A DNA stretch of 11,078 bases from CBDUZS01 sp965371785 (GTDB taxonomy: Bacteria; Fermentibacterota; Fermentibacteria; Fermentibacterales; JCC-6). The stretch is from the NCBI GenBank assembly GCA_965371785.1, contig CBDUZS010000076.1, forward strand, positions 1-11,078. The letters are read 5' to 3'. Below, piece after piece: positions 6,295 to 11,078 of this stretch (position 1 is its first letter; every line of letters starts with the position of its first letter). The translations under genes were made by a program, and so were the position numbers. Under the pieces are notes generated by a model. That model did not search any database, was not told the origin of the DNA, and saw only the letters and a program-made list of their open reading frames with translations.

Positions 6295-8043
6295 CTATGG
6301 CATGAACAGCAGGCTCGCTACGCTGCTCTCCGAACCGATCCGTGCCCTTGCATAGTAGATGCCGGAAGATGCGGGATTGCCATCGGCAAGGTGTCCGTCC
6401 CAGACCATTGTCACTCCGTCAGCGCCGGATACCTCACAATCGAGCGTTTGCACGAGTCTGCCGAGAAGATCGAATATTTCGATGGTTACGCTGCCACTGC
6501 CTGCGTCACCGCTCCATCCGAGCTGCAGATTCACGAATCCGCTGAAAGGATTCGGTGATGCGCTCAGAGAAATTTCGCATGGATATGGTGACTCATGCTC
6601 GATTCCCTGGCTGTCGTATGCACTGAAGTAGTAGCCGGATCCGCCGGAGCTGGAGGTGCTGGCAACAACCAGGATAACCTCGTCACCCGGGTCGACCAGT
6701 CCCGGGATGTAGAGTGCTCCCGTCTGACTGGACCCGTCCAGAACCATCCTCTGAACATCGGTAGTGCTGCTTTCGTAGAGGGCAATTCCCCACACGGCGA
6801 AGACGTTGCCATCGGCTCCGTCAAACGTCAGCGCCAGGGTTTCGAATCCTTCGAAGTCCTGGAATCGGTAGTAGTCGGTCCCCCAGTGATTCACGGTCCT
6901 GAAGATGTCGCTGACCGGATACGTGGAATAGGTGCCGGCCGTGTTGAACGGGGGCAGGTCCTCACCTGCGTAGCCGTATCTGCCGTCCACCAGCGAAGTG
7001 TCATCCAGGAAATTCGCCACGGTCCAGTCCGCGAAAACGTCCTCGAAGACTTCCGTATAACCGAAGTCTCCCAGTACTTCGTTGTATCCGGTAATGGAGT
7101 TTGCCGGTTCGTGGACTACGGCGAAGATCGACGGATGACCGCCGTATCTTTCGTAGAAGTAGAGTGTCCAGAGATACGTCTTGATGTAGTCGGCCCAGGT
7201 GCCTTCCCAGACCGTGAGATTGTTGTCCGGATTGTTGTTGAATGCGCTGATGTTATCCGGGTTGCCGAAGAACCACATCGCCAGTTCTGCAAGCCCCTCG
7301 TCCACCCAGGAATCCTCGTTGTCGTCGTATTTCCAGTGTATCATGTGTTCGAACTCGTGGGCGGCCACGGCGAGCATGTAGTACCCGCTCGGGCCTCCGG
7401 AGCTCGTAGTGTTGAGATAGAGCACCTCACACTCGTTGCTGTGGTAGGGAGGGTAAGCGCCATCCGGGTACATGTCGAACCAGAAGAAGAACCCGTCCGC
7501 TGCTATTTCGAAGTCGAACCACATGAGGTAAATCCGCGGATCGTTGTCCATCTCGTCCGGTGGGGTTCCGAAGGCAAGGCTGTCGATCTCGTAGATGCCC
7601 TGAGTGGGATACGGACCGATGCTTTTGTTCTCCCAGTACTCGAGAATCGAATCGACGTCGGCCTGGTCGATGGACACAAGCCATTCCAGGTCTCTGACCA
7701 CAACGTAACCGTTATCGCTCAGACCCCGAACCGTACAGACATGCTCCTCGAAATGGGGGGGCATCGGGTAGTGGATCCATAGCCACCATATCCATGAATC
7801 TCCCACTTGCGGGTTCGGTGGAGGTGATGTTGGGATAGGTGAAGCCAGGTACACATCGGGCCCGACACCGTCGGGAGACGGTACGGGTACGTCACGGATG
7901 TACACAGGAATGTAATCGATGTCCTCCGCGTGTGCTTTCTCTGCTGCAAGATGGATCACCATGGAAACACCAAGGACAAGAAGCGCGAACGGGACGGCGG
8001 CGATGAGTCCCCGAGTTCCGGAAAATGGTTTACCTTTACGCAA
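6295..8043 (-). CDS. Secreted HExxH metallopeptidase (M30-like) with C-terminal sorting-type domain
   Basis: 582 residues from a TTG start at 8043. The frame stays open to an ATG at 8256, but only the TTG has a strong ribosome binding site and gives a proper signal peptide (n-region RKGK, hydrophobic core at about 13-31, likely cut after KAHA at 39). Residues 229-233 are HEFEH, with a third probable zinc ligand E249 in WVDEGLAELA. This HExxH...E layout is of the gluzincin type seen in hyicolysin-like (M30) and related secreted peptidases; exact family membership needs a profile search. Residues about 400-488 are a beta-rich region. Residues 491-582 begin SASPNPF and contain IEIFDLLGRLV and a WDG..SGIYYAR pattern, typical of the Por/type IX C-terminal (FlgD-like) sorting domain. 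It probably acts outside the cell or at the surface. It is transcribed divergently from the M1 peptidase gene. Confidence 0.85.
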   Translation of the reverse strand: MRKGKPFSGTRGLIAAVPFALLVLGVSMVIHLAAEKAHAEDIDYIPVYIRDVPVPSPDGVGPDVYLASPIPTSPPPNPQVGDSWIWWLWIHYPMPPHFEEHVCTVRGLSDNGYVVVRDLEWLVSIDQADVDSILEYWENKSIGPYPTQGIYEIDSLAFGTPPDEMDNDPRIYLMWFDFEIAADGFFFWFDMYPDGAYPPYHSNECEVLYLNTTSSGGPSGYYMLAVAAHEFEHMIHWKYDDNEDSWVDEGLAELAMWFFGNPDNISAFNNNPDNNLTVWEGTWADYIKTYLWTLYFYERYGGHPSIFAVVHEPANSITGYNEVLGDFGYTEVFEDVFADWTVANFLDDTSLVDGRYGYAGEDLPPFNTAGTYSTYPVSDIFRTVNHWGTDYYRFQDFEGFETLALTFDGADGNVFAVWGIALYESSTTDVQRMVLDGSSQTGALYIPGLVDPGDEVILVVASTSSSGGSGYYFSAYDSQGIEHESPYPCEISLSASPNPFSGFVNLQLGWSGDAGSGSVTIEIFDLLGRLVQTLDCEVSGADGVTMVWDGHLADGNPASSGIYYARARIGSESSVASLLFMP

Positions 8044-8049
8044 TTCGAT

Positions 8050-8061
8050 CCCTTTCCTTCC
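8050..8061 (-). promoter_or_regulatory. Ribosome binding site deciding the TTG start at 8043
   Basis: On the minus strand GGAAGGAAAGGG is followed by six bases and then TTG. No comparable purine run precedes the other in-frame start at 8256. Confidence 0.65.
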
Positions 8062-8073
8062 CCGGGGCCGCAA

Positions 8074-8102
8074 AAGCAGGCATGCAAGAAGCAGGATGCA
8101 AG
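8074..8102. repeat. Tandem imperfect direct repeat, 15 + 14 bases
   Basis: Two abutting copies, AAGCAGGCATGCAAG and AAGCAGGATGCAAG, differ by one deleted base. They lie 31-59 bases before the TTG start of the minus-strand metallopeptidase, probably in its leader. Function is unknown; a direct-repeat regulator site or a slippage duplication are both possible. Confidence 0.6.
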
Positions 8103-8188
8103 CAACCCTGGAATTTAGTAACCCAGTGGAAGGTAACAGCCTCCTTAGTGGTTGTGACCGGTCCCACCGTACGAGTATCTCTATACGT

Positions 8189-8217
8189 ATTCTGCTCTCT
8201 TCGGGATGACTTCGCAA
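8189..8217 (-). promoter_or_regulatory. Weak candidate promoter for the HEFEH metallopeptidase gene
   Basis: On the minus strand TTGCGA (8212-8217) and CAGAAT (8189-8194) are spaced 17 bases apart, each matching four of six consensus positions. It would give a leader of roughly 140 bases. A match this weak can occur by chance. Confidence 0.2.
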
Positions 8218-8344
8218 GGCTGATGGGATGGTAACCGGAGAACACTCTCTTTTCATTTATTCCGTTCTGCCCGTTTCGCCCGATTGCTTTTTCACAACCT
8301 TCATCTTAGCGTTGAGATATGGAATCAGTTCTCTTCTTCGAGTT

Positions 8345-8350
8345 AGGAGA
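8345..8350 (+). promoter_or_regulatory. Ribosome binding site of the M1 peptidase-like gene
   Basis: AGGAGA lies nine bases before ATG 8360, slightly long but usable. It directly abuts an in-frame GTG at 8351, too close to serve that start. Confidence 0.5.
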
Positions 8351-8359
8351 GTGATCGGG

Positions 8360-10258
8360 ATGCTCAGTCTGTTATTGGTCGTACTCTGTGCGCAGCCACA
8401 TCCGCGCCTTGATGTATCTGCACTGGCCAGACCTCTTGGACCTGCATACTACCTTACCGGGATAGACCACCCCCAGAATCCATGTGATATCCTGCACTAC
8501 GATCTCCAGATAGAGGTCTTTCGCGAGATACAGGAGATAGCGGGTACGACTGCAATACTGATGACATCGGCCGGGGGAACGGTGTCGGACATCCGGCTCG
8601 ATCTCAGGCAGCTCATTGTTGATGCTGTATGGGACGGAACGGGTTCGCTGGCCTACTACCAGGATGCCGACTCGCTGTTCATAACACTCTCCAGTGCAAT
8701 CAGCGTGGGCGACACGACCGAAGTCTTCATCTCGTATTCGGGTGAGCCGTACCATGAAGCATGGGGGGGCTTCTGGTTCAACAACATGATCACCTATCAC
8801 ATAGGGGTCGGCGTTTACACCGAAGGGCAGTGCATGGGGAAGTGCATGTTCCCCTGCTGGGATCATCAGAACGACAAAGCCTCGTTCTATTTCCACATAA
8901 CCTGCCCGGATACTCTCTATGCCGTGGCAAACGGTGATTCCGCAGGAGTGGAGTACTCGGGCGGGAAGGCAACCTACCACTGGTCCTTCCCTCAACAGAT
9001 GCCTACGTACCTTGCAACACTGGCCGTTGGTGACTACACCGTGCTCCACGATTCGACGGACAGCAGGATCTACTACTACGTCTATTCCTGGGACGTCGAA
9101 GATGCTCTCGAGAGCTTCGTCAACGTCGACCTGATGCTCGCTAATCTCGAGTCGCTCTTCGGGCCATACCCCTGGAACGTCAAATTCGCACTCGTCGAGA
9201 CACCCAAGGGTGACATGGAGCATACATCGGCGATTGCGCACGTAAGCGCTGCCGTGAACGGGTACACGAACTACGACTGGCTGATCGCCCACGAGATGAC
9301 ACACATGTGGTGGGGCGCCTGCGTGACCATGTACGAATGGCAGCACATCTGGCTGAAGGAAGGTTTCGCCGTACTGGGTGAGGCACTCTGGATGCAAACC
9401 TACGGAAGCTGGGCGTACAGGGAGTACATGGTCGATGACATCATGCTCCCTTATTTGAACAGCGGGGAGATGTTCCCGATCACCAGTCCGACGACTCCCG
9501 ACGAGATATTCAGCTACACGACCTACGAGAAGGCTGGCGCCGTTCTTCACATGCTCAGACACGTCCTGGGAGACGAGACCTTCTTCGGGTGCCTGAACGA
9601 CTACTTCACTGCGTACGCTTATGGGATCGTGACGACGGACGAGTTCAGGGATCACATCGAATCCTACATCGGAGGGGACATAGACTGGTTCTTCGATACA
9701 TGGATACACGACTGGGGCTACCCGATCTACGACCTGACCTACGACTGGAGCCAGTCCGGCGCCACCTGGGACGTGAGCATCACGGTGGATCAGATCCAGA
9801 CAATTGGCCCAATCTTCGAGATGCCGCTGGAATTCCGTATCGAGGGCACTGCTCAGGATACGACGGTAGTGATGTGGAACGATATCCAGATTCAGAACGA
9901 GGTCTTCTCAGTCGGCTTCGAGCCGCAGCAGATCACTTTCGATCCGATGTTCAAGGTTTTGTGCGGTAACCTGCTGGGGATCGATGACGTTCCCAGTCTT
10001 CCACCAGGCGGTATGGGCACGCTGACCTTCGGACCGAATCCGTGTACGCGGAGCACTTCCATCCGCTGGACCGGCTCCGAGCCGATGTTCCTGGATGTAA
10101 CGGTCTTCGACCTTGCAGGCCGCTCGGTGATCACGGCCACTCTGGCGCCGGGGGACAGGTTCCTGGACGTTTCGGAACTGCCCTCTGCGACGTACCTCGT
10201 AGAGGTCAGGAGCGAGGGTGGAGCCAGGCAGACAGCGAGGATGATCGTGCTGGACTGA
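8360..10258 (+). CDS. Secreted M1-family aminopeptidase-like protein with C-terminal sorting-type domain
   Basis: 632 residues from ATG 8360; the frame is open back to 8228, but the export signal (LSLLLVVLCA) starts here. The n-region is short and uncharged, so GTG 8351 is a minor alternative start. The M1 fold is clear: the N-terminal beta domain has the PCWDHQNDKASF segment, and the zinc site is HEMTH at 311-315 with E334 exactly 18 residues on (WLKEGFA). The exopeptidase loop is GDMEH at 284-288, where GAMEN is the textbook form. The transition-state Tyr is probably Y389 in TTYEKAG. Residues 551-632 form a sorting-type domain (TFGPNP, VTVFDLAGRSV, ATYLVEVRS) ending RMIVLD. There is no long helical ERAP-like C-terminal domain, so it is a short M1 member that should cleave N-terminal residues from peptides outside the cell. 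It is divergent from the other peptidase gene, and together they could process extracellular protein. Confidence 0.9.
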   Translation: MLSLLLVVLCAQPHPRLDVSALARPLGPAYYLTGIDHPQNPCDILHYDLQIEVFREIQEIAGTTAILMTSAGGTVSDIRLDLRQLIVDAVWDGTGSLAYYQDADSLFITLSSAISVGDTTEVFISYSGEPYHEAWGGFWFNNMITYHIGVGVYTEGQCMGKCMFPCWDHQNDKASFYFHITCPDTLYAVANGDSAGVEYSGGKATYHWSFPQQMPTYLATLAVGDYTVLHDSTDSRIYYYVYSWDVEDALESFVNVDLMLANLESLFGPYPWNVKFALVETPKGDMEHTSAIAHVSAAVNGYTNYDWLIAHEMTHMWWGACVTMYEWQHIWLKEGFAVLGEALWMQTYGSWAYREYMVDDIMLPYLNSGEMFPITSPTTPDEIFSYTTYEKAGAVLHMLRHVLGDETFFGCLNDYFTAYAYGIVTTDEFRDHIESYIGGDIDWFFDTWIHDWGYPIYDLTYDWSQSGATWDVSITVDQIQTIGPIFEMPLEFRIEGTAQDTTVVMWNDIQIQNEVFSVGFEPQQITFDPMFKVLCGNLLGIDDVPSLPPGGMGTLTFGPNPCTRSTSIRWTGSEPMFLDVTVFDLAGRSVITATLAPGDRFLDVSELPSATYLVEVRSEGGARQTARMIVLD

Positions 10259-10296
10259 AGGGAATTATAAGGTTTTTACATCATCGGACCGAGCCA

Positions 10297-10326
10297 TTGA
10301 CTCAGCAGGCTGACTGGATGTATTTA
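10297..10326 (+). promoter_or_regulatory. Candidate promoter of the small secreted protein gene
   Basis: TTGACT (10297-10302) and TATTTA (10321-10326) have 18-base spacing. Transcription would start near 10333, giving a leader of about 40 bases. No terminator is seen between the M1 peptidase stop and this site, so read-through expression is also possible. Confidence 0.5.
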
Positions 10327-10359
10327 GTATTATCTGATGGTGTTCTATGACATACTAAA
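10323..10359. repeat. Perfect 8-base inverted repeat spanning the start region
   Basis: TTTAGTAT (10323-10330) and ATACTAAA (10352-10359) are exact inverted copies 21 bases apart. The left arm overlaps the predicted -10 and the right arm touches the ribosome binding site. It is a candidate operator; an mRNA hairpin is less likely because the left arm lies at or before the predicted start. Confidence 0.5.
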
Positions 10360-10365
10360 GGGAGG
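10360..10365 (+). promoter_or_regulatory. Ribosome binding site selecting ATG 10372
   Basis: GGGAGG lies six bases before ATG 10372. It rules out the in-frame TTG at 10366, which would abut the site. Confidence 0.8.
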
Positions 10366-10371
10366 TTGTTT

Positions 10372-11034
10372 ATGAAGACGTTTCTTGTTTCTTCTCTTTC
10401 GCTGGTGCTTGTATGCCTTATTCCAGGCTTAGCGCTCGCTAGAACCGACAGTGGTGCCGAGGCCTCGCCGTACCCCCATTCCTTGCCGGCGACTGACGCC
10501 ACAGGCGATTCCGAGCTCACGACTCTGTTCGCGCAGAACAACAACTATGCCGGGAACTCGTTCGACCTCATTGGGGTTGACTCCCTCACGGTTGTCGGCT
10601 GGGAATGCAATCTGGGTCCGGATGCACCGTCCTATACGGTTCACGTCTACTGGCGTGATGGCACGGCGAACGGCTTCGAAACAAGCACGGCCGGATGGAA
10701 TGAGCTGGGCAGTGTTGTGGTCGTTGGCGCAGGAGTGGACCAGCCGACTCACATCGATGTCGGCGGCCTGGAGATTCTTACCGGTGAAACAAAAGGTATC
10801 ATCATCACGGCGGAAGAGGCTGTGTCTGGTGTCGGTGGCTTCTACTACACGAATGGTGGCCCCAACACGTACTCCAACGCCGATCTGACCATCATCACAT
10901 ACCGTGGGCTTGCTGCCGGCTGGCCTCCAACTGGCACCTTCACCTACCGCGCCTGGAACGGTACAGTTCACTACGACTGGGGGGTAACTGCATTAGACCG
11001 TAGTACCTGGGGAAGCATCAAGGCGAACTTCTAG
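10372..11034 (+). CDS. Small secreted beta-rich protein with STWG tail, function unknown
   Basis: 220 residues. A clear Sec signal peptide covers about 1-24 (MKT start, hydrophobic LSLVLVCLIPGLALA, likely cut at ALA). The mature part is rich in Gly, Thr, Asn and aromatic residues, consistent with a beta-sandwich. LTTLFAQNNNYAGNSFDLIG at 49-68 resembles the opening of a beta domain repeated in secreted proteins of candidate phyla, as I recall it; I cannot name a Pfam family. The mature part has a single Cys (79) and no HExxH or other catalytic motif. It ends ALDRSTWGSIKANF, the same STWG-x-[LI]-K tail as the DNRLRE-like protein at 5393-6028. It has its own promoter and ribosome binding site and lies 113 bases after the M1 peptidase gene. 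No terminator is visible in the last 44 bases of the window. Confidence 0.75.
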   Translation: MKTFLVSSLSLVLVCLIPGLALARTDSGAEASPYPHSLPATDATGDSELTTLFAQNNNYAGNSFDLIGVDSLTVVGWECNLGPDAPSYTVHVYWRDGTANGFETSTAGWNELGSVVVVGAGVDQPTHIDVGGLEILTGETKGIIITAEEAVSGVGGFYYTNGGPNTYSNADLTIITYRGLAAGWPPTGTFTYRAWNGTVHYDWGVTALDRSTWGSIKANF

Positions 11035-11078
11035 ACTCGTTATTCGCTGAAGTTCGAACGGCTGTGGGCGGCGTTTCG

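Larger units (their letters stand above)
8044..8359. other. Divergent intergenic region between two secreted peptidase genes
   Basis: This 316-base stretch should carry promoters for both flanking genes. It contains a tandem direct repeat (8074-8102) and one weak minus-strand promoter candidate (8189-8217). I find no good consensus promoter for the plus-strand gene: TTGCTT at 8284 and TTCACA at 8291 have no convincing -10 partner. An open minus-strand frame crosses from 8043 to 8256, but its product has no signal-peptide or domain character, so I treat it as untranslated. No RNA gene or riboswitch-like fold is evident. Confidence 0.6.

Noticed and set aside
6595..7782. 395-codon open frame on the plus strand
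   Set aside because: It is antisense to the HEFEH metallopeptidase; composition (rich in Val, Arg, Glu) and lack of motifs mark it as a shadow.
8074..8102. CRISPR-like or longer tandem array
   Set aside because: There are only two short abutting copies with no spacers, and no cas-like gene is in the window.
8132..8159. Imperfect inverted repeat GGTAACA / TGTGACC in the divergent intergenic region
   Set aside because: One mismatch in seven and a 14-base spacer make it no better than chance in a 316-base region. Similar GTAAC words occur nearby.
8044..8256. N-terminal extension of the HEFEH peptidase to ATG 8256
   Set aside because: It would put 71 residues before a well-formed signal peptide and has no ribosome binding site. 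The TTG at 8043 explains the protein better.
8228..8359. N-terminal extension of the M1 peptidase to 8228
   Set aside because: The added residues do not form a better signal peptide and would overlap the divergent regulatory region. ATG 8360 has a ribosome binding site.
8372..9709. 445-codon open frame on the minus strand
   Set aside because: It lies wholly antisense to the M1 peptidase gene, whose catalytic motifs are intact. The product has no domain character and mirrors the codon bias of the real gene.

Overview
The window is bacterial DNA of moderately high GC, dense in genes. Seven complete protein genes and one gene cut by the left edge are visible; I see no rRNA, tRNA, CRISPR array or transposase. 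Two secreted metallopeptidases end in domains resembling the Por/type IX secretion C-terminal (FlgD-like) sorting fold. Two other secreted proteins end in a shared Ser-Thr-Trp-Gly-x-[LI]-Lys tail. This combination suggests an uncultured lineage of the Fibrobacterota-Chlorobiota-Bacteroidota (FCB) group or a nearby candidate phylum. That placement is inference from domain style, not a database result.

Region 1 (1-5274, plus strand) looks like an envelope and signalling operon. It holds two tandem CNNM/CorC-type membrane proteins (DUF21 plus CBS; the second lacks the C-terminal CorC_HlyC domain). They are followed, with stop/start overlap, by a pseudo-receiver-GGDEF-HEAT-repeat protein. After a gap of about 60 bases comes a PAS-like/receiver protein with no kinase domain. 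The tight packing of the first three genes suggests co-translation and possibly a common physiological role, such as ion homeostasis linked to nucleotide or protein-interaction signalling.

Region 2 (5275-6294) holds a small Cys-rich secreted DNRLRE/CBM96-like protein on the minus strand, with a near-consensus promoter and an intrinsic terminator. Just upstream of its promoter, on the plus strand, lies a frameshifted fragment of about 95 bases that closely matches the 3' end of the PAS/receiver gene. The secreted-protein gene is therefore bracketed by an intact and a decayed copy of the same receiver C-terminus.

Region 3 (6295-11078) is an export module. A minus-strand HExxH metallopeptidase (M30-like) and a plus-strand M1 aminopeptidase-like protein diverge from a 316-base intergenic region, and both carry sorting-type C-terminal domains. 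They are followed by a second small secreted protein with the STWG tail, which has its own promoter and an inverted repeat over its start region. Together these genes suggest extracellular or surface protein breakdown, with small secreted beta-sandwich proteins of unknown role.
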